This document shows positions 16,688 to 22,638 of a stretch of 28,321 nt of DNA, one piece after another. The DNA comes from a virus, in the IMG/VR virus record IMGVR_UViG_3300035130_000023, positions 1-28,321 of that record; one strand, 5' to 3'. Each line of letters begins with the position of its first letter. Within the stretch, counting starts at the first letter, position 1. The translations under genes and the position numbers were made by a program. A model generated the notes under the pieces. It did no database searches. It saw only the letters and a list, made by a program, of their open reading frames with translations, and was not told the origin of the DNA.

Positions 16688-17020
16688 ATGGCAGAAAAGA
16701 AATCCACAGGGGCAAAATCTGCTCCAAAAGCAAAAGCGGGGGCTAAGTCTGCTCCGGCTAAGAAAACGGCAAAAAAGCCAGCAGGGAAACCTAAAGCGGC
16801 TGCAAAAAAGACCGAGGAGGTTCCGGCCTACGCTCTGAAAATGCCGAACGAATTTATTGCCGGAACGGAAGACTATCGTAACCTCGTAACAAAAGGCAAC
16901 GAGCTGGCTGGTTCGGTGTGGAATCCTAACAGGGTTCGCCCTGCAATATTCTTCGGACTCTGGAGAAAGGTTCGGGAGCATTATAAATTACCAGCAGGGC
17001 CAATGCCTCATGTCCCGTGA
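16688..17020 (+). CDS. Protein with histone H1-like Lys/Ala/Pro-rich N-terminal tail
   Basis: 110 residues. Residues 2-45 are almost entirely Lys, Ala, Pro, Gly and Ser (KKSTGAKSAPKAKAGAKSA and so on), like the tails of histone H1 or bacterial H1-like proteins, and should bind nucleic acid without sequence preference. Residues 48-110 are an ordinary folded sequence (YALKMPNEFIAGTEDYRNLV, later FFGLWRKVREHYKLPAG). It starts 4 bp after the preceding stop and overlaps the next gene by 11 bp. It might be a DNA condensing protein packaged with the genome or a tether. No family recognised for the C-terminal part. Confidence 0.55.
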   Translation: MAEKKSTGAKSAPKAKAGAKSAPAKKTAKKPAGKPKAAAKKTEEVPAYALKMPNEFIAGTEDYRNLVTKGNELAGSVWNPNRVRPAIFFGLWRKVREHYKLPAGPMPHVP

Positions 17021-17210
17021 GGAGCTTTTAAAATTCCTTAGCCAAAGCAACTGGGATGAAAAAGCAAGGAGGACGCTCGTTAAGGAATGGAACGAACTGC
17101 GTACTGATGTGGGCAAAATTACTTACTCTCATGTCCGTACTGCCTGTCGGTTGAGACAGGTCAGGGATTCATTTCGCAATTTTTTAAGTACGGAAAATGT
17201 CGTAAATTAG
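17010..17210 (+). CDS. Small helical protein ending the late operon
   Basis: 66 residues, basic and helical (EELLKFLSQSNWDEKARRTL, then VRTACRLRQVRDSFRNFL). It overlaps the histone-like gene by 11 bp. Its TAG stop (17208-17210) lies within the promoter box TAGCTTTG, so the gene marks the end of the late region. Function unknown. Confidence 0.45.
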   Translation: MSREELLKFLSQSNWDEKARRTLVKEWNELRTDVGKITYSHVRTACRLRQVRDSFRNFLSTENVVN

Positions 17211-17226
17211 CTTTGTCATAATACAG
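17208..17226 (+). promoter_or_regulatory. Bacteroidota-type promoter P1 for the non-coding region
   Basis: TAGCTTTG (17208-17215) fits TAnnTTTG, and T5 followed by AAG at 17181-17188 stands in for the -33 box. N4-AATACAG follows (17220-17226), exactly as after the promoter at 8389. The start of transcription would be near 17219. Confidence 0.6.
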
Positions 17227-17243
17227 ATTGAAAAAGGTTAGAA

Positions 17244-17278
17244 GGGTCGTCGGTGAAAACTGGCGGCCCTTTCCTTTT
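17244..17278 (+). terminator. Attenuator-like hairpin just after P1
   Basis: GGGTCG (17244-17249) pairs with CGGCCC (17264-17269) with one G-T pair, followed by TTTCCTTTTA. It would stop part of the P1 transcripts after about 55-60 nt. Confidence 0.4.
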
Positions 17279-17310
17279 ATCCCAAAAAAAATCGACCAAA
17301 AACCCGATTT

Positions 17311-17418
17311 CGATTTTAAGGTACCAAAGCGAGCCATACGGAGGTTTAACACCCCTTGCGGTATGGTAGCATGACCCCGACCAAGATCGGCTAATCGACT
17401 GTGCATCAGTGCAGTTAT
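17311..17418 (+). repeat. Structured non-coding element, copy 1
   Basis: Homologous to 25617-25722. From 17324 to 17400 the two align without a gap over 77 nt: 16 identical bases (CCAAAGCGAGCCATAC), an 18-nt block that differs (5/18 identical), then 43 nt with 34 identities. CCATAC (17334-17339) can pair with GTATGG (17361-17366), and CCGA with TCGG near 17377-17390. There is no open frame of note. It lies between P1 and P2, flanked by terminator-like hairpins, so it may be a small RNA. A protein-binding DNA site is the alternative. Confidence 0.55.
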
Positions 17419-17442
17419 CGGAGCCTTTTTTCCGGCCCTTTT
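17419..17442 (+). terminator. Weak terminator-like hairpin after repeat copy 1
   Basis: CGGA (17419-17422) pairs with TCCG (17431-17434) across a T-rich loop, followed by GCCCTTTTTCCC. The stem is only 4 bp, so low confidence. Confidence 0.25.
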
Positions 17443-17444
17443 TC

Positions 17445-17507
17445 CCTTATAAATAAGGACAAAAAAAAGTTTGCATAAAAGTGTAACAAAGTGTAACTTT
17501 ATGTAAC
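17445..17507 (+). promoter_or_regulatory. Promoter P2 with operator-like repeats for the early genes
   Basis: TTTG (17470-17473), 20 bases, then TAACTTTA (17494-17501) is a near-consensus Bacteroidota promoter. It is overlapped by three 10-bp direct repeats, AAAGTGTAAC, AAAGTGTAAC and TTTATGTAAC (17478-17507), spaced at one helical turn. It is preceded by the inverted repeat CCTTAT-2-ATAAGG (17445-17458). Such an arrangement suggests a regulator-binding site. The leader to the first early gene would be about 370 nt. Confidence 0.5.
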
Positions 17508-17753
17508 GATTCAGAGTATAAAGAAGTAAGTTCCTTGAAATGCTGAAAGTTACCCCCCCGGAGGCGAGAGCCGCAAAGTTATCCGAGAACTGAAATGAAA
17601 GGGACCGGACGTAGGGAGCCGGGGCGTAACTGGAAGTATTTTTTAAATCCCCCCGAGCAAGTGTAAGTCTGGTACTCCTTATTTTTATAAGGGCTGAAAG
17701 TGATGAATCCGAGTAAGCGAATAAGACTCCAGGTGCGAGAAGCGGAGGCGGGG
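17508..17753 (+). other. Long non-coding leader between P2 and the tRNA-like gene
   Basis: No credible gene on either strand. It has C and G runs (seven C in TTACCCCCCCGG near 17550), several potential short helices, the element GCTGAAAGT twice (near 17541 and 17693), and a second inverted repeat CCTTAT-4-ATAAGG at 17677-17692 matching the one upstream of P2. It is probably transcribed as a structured leader. I recognise no known riboswitch. Confidence 0.4.
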
Positions 17754-17857
17754 GCCGATGATCTGGGATTGCATACGAACGCCACGACCTTTTAGAGAGC
17801 GTTAAGCCATGACCGCAAGCGAGCAGTATGTACGGGGTTCAATTCCCCGGATCGGCA
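17754..17857 (+). tRNA. Atypical tRNA-Leu-like gene, possible UAG anticodon
   Basis: GCCGATG (17754-17760) pairs in six of seven positions with GATCGGC (17850-17856), with A at 17857 as discriminator and no encoded CCA. The T arm is perfect: CGGGG-TTCAATT-CCCCG (17833-17849). A D-like region TGGGATTGCATACGAACGC follows the acceptor. A 7-nt loop T-T-TAG-A-G (17791-17797) closes on ACG..CT/AG-CGT with a 2-nt bulge, giving anticodon TAG, which reads CUA (Leu). At 104 nt it is longer than normal class II tRNAs because of a roughly 30-nt variable region. It may be a divergent, inactive or tRNA-mimicking RNA. Confidence 0.45.
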
Positions 17858-17877
17858 CTACCTTTTTTCATTAAATT

Positions 17878-18045
17878 ATGACAGCCATGAAAACTTTTAG
17901 AATTACAATCGACGATGTTAATGTTTACTTGTATGAAACCGTTCAGGCTAAAACTGAACGGGCTGCAGTAAATAAGGTACTCAAGCCCCTCTGGGACACC
18001 CTCTCTGAAATGCCAAAAATAATTGTTGAACAAGTTTCATTTTAA
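17878..18045 (+). CDS. Small hypothetical early protein
   Basis: 55 residues. The ATG follows an A/T-rich leader (TTTCATTAAATT), and the gene lies 20 bp after the tRNA-like sequence. The sequence (TAMKTFRITIDDVNVYLYET, then QAKTERAAVNKVLKPLW) predicts a beta strand pair and a helix, a common small-domain layout. It precedes the next gene by 10 bp, so it is likely the first gene of the early operon. No family recognised. Confidence 0.5.
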   Translation: MTAMKTFRITIDDVNVYLYETVQAKTERAAVNKVLKPLWDTLSEMPKIIVEQVSF

Positions 18046-18055
18046 ATCTGGAATC

Positions 18056-18289
18056 ATGGAAACGATATACCGAGAACGTGACTTGAAAGTAAACGCAATT
18101 ATGACCGGGGCTGAAATTTGGGCCGCTGGGCAAATGGGTTGCGAGGTAACTGTACACGGTGTAAAACAAAAGCCGTGGGAAATGGAAATGCGGTTCCGTA
18201 AGTCCGTAAGGAAATGGAACGTTATCCTCTCTTATCTGGCCGGAGAGGCCGACCCGGAAGTAAATGTTCAAGATTCTGTTTTTAAATAA
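18056..18289 (+). CDS. Small hypothetical early protein
   Basis: 77 residues from the ATG at 18056, chosen because it carries the recurrent leader TTTTAAATCTGGAATC; the upstream ATG at 18023 lies inside the previous gene. It begins METIYRERDLKVNAIMTGAE and has a beta-rich middle (GCEVTVHGVKQKPWEMEMRF) with many Lys/Arg. It is unrelated to anything I recognise. The next gene starts 21 bp later behind another leader copy. Confidence 0.5.
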   Translation: METIYRERDLKVNAIMTGAEIWAAGQMGCEVTVHGVKQKPWEMEMRFRKSVRKWNVILSYLAGEADPEVNVQDSVFK

Positions 18290-18310
18290 TAACCTTTTAA
18301 ATTTTGTGTT

Positions 18311-18637
18311 ATGACAACTCAAGAAAAAAACACCGTTTTAAATTTGCTGAAACAGCAGAACGGAGAATTTCGGAAATTTGATATTCGTACCTCAGAGGAA
18401 CGGGGAAAGAATAACAAGCACGATTGGACTCTTTACGTATTTGAATTATCCCGTAAGCGGGTGGATTATAACGACGAGTCGAAGGGCTTTTATTATGAGG
18501 CCGACGGACTCCTTTATAATGCGAATTTAATTACCCGCTTTGCTGACGTGGTTAATGCTTTATCCGTTGTGAGGATTCAGGAGGATTGGGGCGAAAATAA
18601 GGATATGAACGGTCAGCCGTGTGTAAAGATTTGGTAA
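18311..18637 (+). CDS. Hypothetical early protein
   Basis: 108 residues, charged and soluble, with a helix at the N-terminus (EKNTVLNLLKQQNGEF) followed by strands (WTLYVFELSRKRVDY, GFYYEADGLLY). The ATG at 18311 follows TTTTAAATTTTGTGTT, almost identical to the leader at 21521. It lies next to the second tRNA-like sequence. Function unknown. Confidence 0.5.
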   Translation: MTTQEKNTVLNLLKQQNGEFRKFDIRTSEERGKNNKHDWTLYVFELSRKRVDYNDESKGFYYEADGLLYNANLITRFADVVNALSVVRIQEDWGENKDMNGQPCVKIW

Positions 18638-18659
18638 AATGCGAGCAGTTAAATCTGCG

Positions 18660-18721
18660 GGGGAGAAGCGGTCGGCAGAACGCACCGATGGGCTTATCCG
18701 GGGTCGAGTCCCGGCTCCCCA
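18660..18721 (+). tRNA. Truncated or minimal tRNA-like sequence
   Basis: GGGGAG (18660-18665) pairs with CTCCCC (18715-18720), with A at 18721 as discriminator. The T arm is sound (CCGGG, loop GTCGAGT, CCCGG, 18698-18714). A D-like arm GCG-GTCGGCAGAA-CGC with the usual GG is present. The anticodon arm is short and non-canonical (around GATGGGCTTATC), leaving 62 nt in all, about 11 short of a normal tRNA. It could be a decayed tRNA, a tRNA mimic, or a remnant of an attachment site. Confidence 0.35.
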
Positions 18722-18778
18722 CTATCTTGCACAGTTGTGCAGATTTATGTAATTATTCATTAACTTTAAATGTGTATT

Positions 18779-19864
18779 ATGACAGAAAAAGAAGTAATCG
18801 TAAACAAGCTGAATCATACCCTCGCAAATAGGTCGAGGGATATTTTTCAGGCGATTGGTCACATCGAAACCAGTGGCCAAATGATCGACGACTTTCTGGT
18901 TCCTTCCAGAAAGCTATCCTTTACCAATAACGGGAAAGTATCGCTCGAATTTAAGGACGAGAAAATGGGATTGCATACCAATGCGATCAACCAGCTTGCC
19001 TCCCGTTTTGGATTATCTGCGAAAGACTTGCAGAGAGAGGCTAACGGGAAAAAATGGGAACGTGATGTTTTCGCAAGCCGGATGAATGAATACGGTTTGA
19101 ACGCTCCCCGTAAAAATGTTCTGGTGCGTAAGGTTAAGGATCAGGCGAAAGCAGTCCTGAGTGACCGATACCGGATCATAAATACTGCCGCCATCTTTGC
19201 GGCTTTCCTGAAAGCAGCAGCCGATACCGGGGCTGTTCTGGTCGATGCCGTACACGGTGATTTGCGGGATTTTCTGGAAGTTATTCACCCGGAGGTTATT
19301 GAGATACCCACGGAAAAGAACGGGATTATTTACTACGGAATGGGAGCCCAGATACGGGACTCTGGTTTCGGGGTCGGTAAATTTGATGTTCGGATCATGG
19401 GTCTGAACGTGGTTTGCTTGAATGGGCTTACTCGTGATTCTGTTATGCAACAGGTTCATCTGGGATCGAGGTTAGAATCCCAACATCAGATAAGTTTTGC
19501 CGAGGAAACTATCGAGGCTGATACTAAAGCTCGGAGCCTTGCGGTACGTGATACCATGAAAAGCCTGTTCAGCAGAGAGAACTTTACGAGAGAGCGTCAG
19601 AGGGTTACGGATGCTACCGAGATCGAGCTGGACTTTCCAGAGGAAATAAAGAAACTCCCGAAAATGGGATTCCATAAATCGGAGGTCGATTTACTGACCA
19701 AGACGTTAATGGAGGCCAATCCGGAGGACGGGATTCAGGGCAAAAACACTCTCTGGAAACTGGCGCAGGGAATGACAGCCGTTGCCAATAAGGTTGAGGA
19801 TAAAGAGCGCAAGCGTGACTTGCAGGATATGGCTTCGGGGATGCTTACTAATTTCGTAAAGTAA
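18779..19864 (+). CDS. DUF932-like phage/plasmid-like protein
   Basis: 361 residues from the ATG at 18779, which has the leader CTTTAAATGTGTATT; an ATG at 18770 lies within that leader. 'AKAVLSDRYRIINTAAIFAA' near residue 120 and 'FDVRIMGLNVVCLNGLTRDS' near 210 match the DUF932 (phage/plasmid-like protein) pattern. The C-terminus is helical. Members are frequent in phages and plasmids, but their activity is unknown to me. The size is typical. It is coupled to the next gene by TAATG. Confidence 0.6.
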   Translation: MTEKEVIVNKLNHTLANRSRDIFQAIGHIETSGQMIDDFLVPSRKLSFTNNGKVSLEFKDEKMGLHTNAINQLASRFGLSAKDLQREANGKKWERDVFASRMNEYGLNAPRKNVLVRKVKDQAKAVLSDRYRIINTAAIFAAFLKAAADTGAVLVDAVHGDLRDFLEVIHPEVIEIPTEKNGIIYYGMGAQIRDSGFGVGKFDVRIMGLNVVCLNGLTRDSVMQQVHLGSRLESQHQISFAEETIEADTKARSLAVRDTMKSLFSRENFTRERQRVTDATEIELDFPEEIKKLPKMGFHKSEVDLLTKTLMEANPEDGIQGKNTLWKLAQGMTAVANKVEDKERKRDLQDMASGMLTNFVK

Positions 19865-20073
19865 TGATCGAAGATTTGACATACGGAACTGATAAGCGGG
19901 GCGATTATGCTTACTTTATTGAGGACAAGCATATTCTCCCTGACGGATGGCGGGTTGACGATGAGGCCCGTACAGGAAAGTCCGAGGCTATTTTCTTTCG
20001 TATAATCTGCGAAGGAAACCATACTAAATCTCACGGATGGATCGAAGATAATATAATCGTCCAGTGGGGATAA
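19864..20073 (+). CDS. Small hypothetical protein
   Basis: 69 residues, with a start overlapping the previous stop. Charged with several aromatic residues (DLTYGTDKRGDYAYFIEDKH, ending WIEDNIIVQWG). The sequence suggests a small beta-sheet domain. The structured element at 20092 follows 18 bp later. Function unknown. Confidence 0.45.
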   Translation: MIEDLTYGTDKRGDYAYFIEDKHILPDGWRVDDEARTGKSEAIFFRIICEGNHTKSHGWIEDNIIVQWG

Positions 20074-20091
20074 ATATTTAATTGATAATCG

Positions 20092-20163
20092 GAGGGTCGG
20101 AAGTCTAAATAATGACAGCGTGAACGTTGAGCGAACGCCCCTGTTCACCCGACCCTCTTTTTA
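20092..20163 (+). terminator. Multi-stem terminator or compact structured RNA
   Basis: GAGGGTCGG (20092-20100) pairs perfectly with CCGACCCTC (20149-20157). Inside, GTGAAC (20120-20125) pairs with GTTCAC (20143-20148), directly stacked on the 3' side, and CGTT can pair with AACG around GAGCG (20129-20133). A run of five T follows at once. The 19-nt bulge is unusual for a plain terminator, so a small structured RNA ending in a terminator is possible. Confidence 0.6.
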
Positions 20164-20172
20164 AACGACGAT

Positions 20173-20595
20173 ATGGATTTAAGCAAAAAACAACAGATCG
20201 ACATTCTGGTCAACGCAATTAAATATGCGTTGGAGAAAAATCAAAGTTTATTCTTACTAACTGAGTCAGGCGATGCTAAAATTTTCAGCTTGCAGGGCAA
20301 CCCTCAGGAGCTTACCTTTTTAATGGTAAAGGCGATGCAACAGGATAAGAGATTCGCACAGGTCGTAGAGATAGCAGCGAAGGTTTATAAGGGTGAAACA
20401 CCGCCCATGCCTGAATGGTTAAAAGACTTGTTTAAAAAGCTGATCCCGGATAACTGGGAACCGCTCGACTGCGATAATTGTCCTACGAAAGACGACTGCA
20501 AAGTTCGTGACGAGATATTCTGCGAAAAGGATATGCCGAAAGAACTGCGGGAGATATTAGACGAAATCTTTAATAACCCAAAAAATGGAAAGTGA
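20173..20595 (+). CDS. Hypothetical protein with a Cys cluster
   Basis: 140 residues. The N-terminal part is helical (KKQQIDILVNAIKYALEKNQ). Near the C-terminus a four-Cys cluster C-x2-C-x5-C-x7-C lies in LDCDNCPTKDDCKVRDEIFC, the spacing of a small zinc knuckle or redox site. An acidic helix ends the protein. The stop overlaps the start of the next gene by 11 bp, so the two are likely made together. It precedes replication genes. Function unknown. Confidence 0.5.
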   Translation: MDLSKKQQIDILVNAIKYALEKNQSLFLLTESGDAKIFSLQGNPQELTFLMVKAMQQDKRFAQVVEIAAKVYKGETPPMPEWLKDLFKKLIPDNWEPLDCDNCPTKDDCKVRDEIFCEKDMPKELREILDEIFNNPKNGK

Positions 20596-20755
20596 GCGAA
20601 ACCTACGTTTTAACGTTAATCAGGACTTATACGATAAGATCGTAAAGGTTCAGGGGCTTTTAAGTTTCAAGGAGTCCAGAAAAGTAAGTATGCAGGATGC
20701 GTATAGCAGAATCCTCGAAAGGGGTTGCGTAGAAATCTTGAAACACAATCGTTAA
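20585..20755 (+). CDS. Ribbon-helix-helix-like mini-regulator
   Basis: 56 residues, overlapping the previous gene by 11 bp. The sequence reads RNLRFNVNQDLYDKIVKVQ, a short strand and first helix, then KVSMQDAYSRILERGCVEIL, the second helix. This matches the 'f.v...ly.ki...k...k.s...ay..iLe.G' style of Arc/CopG ribbon-helix-helix proteins, which bind operators as dimers. Targets could be the repeats at P2 or the leader motif, but this is inference. Confidence 0.5.
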   Translation: MESERNLRFNVNQDLYDKIVKVQGLLSFKESRKVSMQDAYSRILERGCVEILKHNR

Positions 20756-20770
20756 TTTAAAAACTGTATT

Positions 20771-21502
20771 ATGGCAGAAATTGTTGAAAACCCGATTACG
20801 GGTATTGTGAAAAGTTTAGCTGAATTTCAGAACGCTTGTCCAGCTATTAAGAAAGACAGCAAGGCGGGAACTGGGACGTATTCGTATAAGTACGGAAGTT
20901 TGCCCCATGTTCTGGAAGTGATCCGGCCCCACTTGAAAAAGGCCGGACTTTGTTTTTCCCAGCCTATCGTAACTCGTGAGGGTGTCGAGTACATCCTTAC
21001 TATTTTGTACGATGTGAAAACTGGCGAGAAGCTGGAATCGAAAATGGAACTGACGAAAATGGAAATGAAGGGCATGAATATTGTCCAGGCGAAAGGTTCT
21101 GTTATTACCTATTTAAGACGGTACGCTCTTATGTCGATGCTCGGAATTGTAGCCGAGGACGATGATACCGATGCAGCTGGTCAGGAGGTTCGGGAGCAAC
21201 CAGCTACCAGAGCGACTACTCAAGAGGCTCCGAAACCGTGGCTGAATCCTACTATTAAGGGCATGGAGAACGTGGCGTGGCGTAAGGCTGTGCGATTCCT
21301 TGCTAAAGACGGTACGATTGAGCAGATTAAAACTAAGTACCGGATCAGTAAAGCGAACGAGGAAAAGCTGAAAAACGAATCTTTGTCTTTCGTCGAACCT
21401 GAAGTTATCGAGGTTAAGCCCGAACAGGCTAATATGGATTTCGATAATCAGGGGGGGCAGCCTTTCCCTGACGAGCCGGAGGATAATCCGAATAATTATT
21501 AA
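20771..21502 (+). CDS. erf: ERF-family single-strand annealing protein
   Basis: 243 residues. 'IVKSLAEFQNACPAIKKDSK' and GTYSYKYGSLPHVLEVIRPHL at about 37-57, then 'KKAGLCFSQPI' and 'VQAKGSVITYLRRYALMSMLGI', are the hallmark blocks of ERF-type phage recombinases. They anneal complementary single strands in homologous recombination, genome circularisation or late replication. The C-terminus is acidic (PDEPEDNPNNY), as is common for binding host SSB or for regulation. The ATG has a leader TTTAAAAACTGTATT. A host or phage exonuclease partner is not seen nearby. Confidence 0.8.
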   Translation: MAEIVENPITGIVKSLAEFQNACPAIKKDSKAGTGTYSYKYGSLPHVLEVIRPHLKKAGLCFSQPIVTREGVEYILTILYDVKTGEKLESKMELTKMEMKGMNIVQAKGSVITYLRRYALMSMLGIVAEDDDTDAAGQEVREQPATRATTQEAPKPWLNPTIKGMENVAWRKAVRFLAKDGTIEQIKTKYRISKANEEKLKNESLSFVEPEVIEVKPEQANMDFDNQGGQPFPDEPEDNPNNY

Positions 21503-21520
21503 CCTTTTAAATTCTGTATT

Positions 21521-21970
21521 ATGAATCGAGCGATTAAAATTATTTCCGAAATCCCTGCTAATAAGGCCGGGATCAAATTATTTGCCGATGCCGTAGTTTC
21601 TGGCATTATGGATGGCGAAACGGATCCTCTGGACGTGAGGGCTAAGATCGACGCTATTGAAAAGATTATCAAAGCGATAAAGGACGACGTTGCTTTTAAG
21701 GATGCCGTTCTCGATCAAGCTGATTTGTACCCGGATAAAACCTTCGAGCTGAATAACATCAAATTCACGAAGGCCGAATCTGCTAAGTACGATTATTCGG
21801 ACGATGAAATCTGGAACGACCTGAAGGAAAAAGAAACCGAAGCAGCAGAGGCCCGGAAGTCGGAGGAGGAGCTTTTAAAAACTCTGAAGGAACCGACGGA
21901 GGTTAATGGCGTATTGCGTCACCCTCCCTTTAAGAAATCGACCTCGTATGTTCGTGTAACATTTGGCTAA
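21521..21970 (+). CDS. Hypothetical protein following the ERF gene
   Basis: 149 residues. The N-terminal half is helical and hydrophobic-charged (NRAIKIISEIPANKAGIKLF, IEKIIKAIKDDVAFKDAVL). The middle has 'YDYSDDEIWNDLKEKETEAA', followed by a coiled segment and a short basic tail (KKSTSYVRVTFG). The lead sequence TTTTAAATTCTGTATT before the ATG is nearly identical to that at 18311. The place right after ERF suggests a recombination accessory or nuclease inhibitor, though no motif proves this. Confidence 0.5.
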   Translation: MNRAIKIISEIPANKAGIKLFADAVVSGIMDGETDPLDVRAKIDAIEKIIKAIKDDVAFKDAVLDQADLYPDKTFELNNIKFTKAESAKYDYSDDEIWNDLKEKETEAAEARKSEEELLKTLKEPTEVNGVLRHPPFKKSTSYVRVTFG

Positions 21971-21971
21971 G

Positions 21972-22445
21972 ATGCAGACGATTAAAGAAGCGAAGGAGTT
22001 TCTTTACGCTAACTGGGATAAGGGTACTCGGTGCCCGTGTTGCAACCAGCACGTTAAATTGTATAAGCGGCCTTTGCATAAGGGCATGGCTATTGATTTG
22101 ATTCGTGTTTATAAAGCTACACGGCACCTCCCTCCCGGTGAGTTTATCCATGTCGAATCTATTCTGCAAACTGGGAACCGAAAAAGCTATTCTCATAATT
22201 TTGCCCTTTCCCGCTTTTGGGGTCTGGCGATACGTAGCTCTGAGGTTCCCGAAAATCAGTCTGCGAAATGGGACGGAAAATGGAGGTTAACCCAGCTCGG
22301 GATCGACTTTGTTCTTAACAGGGTGAAAGTTCCGAAAAGGGTTCACACTTATAACTCTACGAAATATGGGCAGAGCGTTGAAATGATTACGATACGTGAG
22401 GCTCTTACCGATAAATTGAATTATGAACATTTAATGAACGAATAA
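21972..22445 (+). CDS. Zinc-ribbon / winged-helix-like hypothetical protein
   Basis: 157 residues from the ATG at 21972, one base after the upstream stop; the TTG at 21963 lies inside that gene. CPCCNQHVKLYKR at about residues 20-32 offers two or three Cys and a His, as in a zinc ribbon. The rest includes 'FALSRFWGLAIRSSEV' and 'GKWRLTQLGIDFVLNRVKVP', like a winged helix where the wing follows a W.LT..G..F pattern. DNA binding is inferred. Confidence 0.45.
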   Translation: MQTIKEAKEFLYANWDKGTRCPCCNQHVKLYKRPLHKGMAIDLIRVYKATRHLPPGEFIHVESILQTGNRKSYSHNFALSRFWGLAIRSSEVPENQSAKWDGKWRLTQLGIDFVLNRVKVPKRVHTYNSTKYGQSVEMITIREALTDKLNYEHLMNE

Positions 22446-22449
22446 TATT

Positions 22450-22638
22450 ATGGCAAGCGATTTAATAAAAGTAACGGGACTCTGGGAGTCCACCGATAAA
22501 GACGGAAACATGGTTTTATCTGGCAACCTTTCTGGTTCAGCCCGGATTCTGATCTTCGTTAATAAGTTTAAAGAGGAGCAAGAGCGAGGGCCGGATTACG
22601 AAATGTACGTTGCTAAGAAAGAGCCGAAAGATGAATAA
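22450..22638 (+). CDS. DUF736-like small protein
   Basis: 62 residues, compact. 'KVTGLWESTDKDGNMVLSGN' and 'LIFVNKFKEEQERGPDYEMY' resemble the DUF736 type of small beta protein, which contains a 'PDYrv' segment. Function not established to my knowledge. It lies 4 bp after the previous gene and overlaps the replication gene by 8 bp, implying co-expression in replication. Confidence 0.45.
   Translation: MASDLIKVTGLWESTDKDGNMVLSGNLSGSARILIFVNKFKEEQERGPDYEMYVAKKEPKDE

Noticed and set aside
17211-17877. CRISPR array or origin of replication in the non-coding region
   Set aside because: Repeats are too few and too short for CRISPR, and no iteron cluster with AT-rich unwinding element or GC-skew evidence can be shown by eye; only promoter-linked repeats are claimed.
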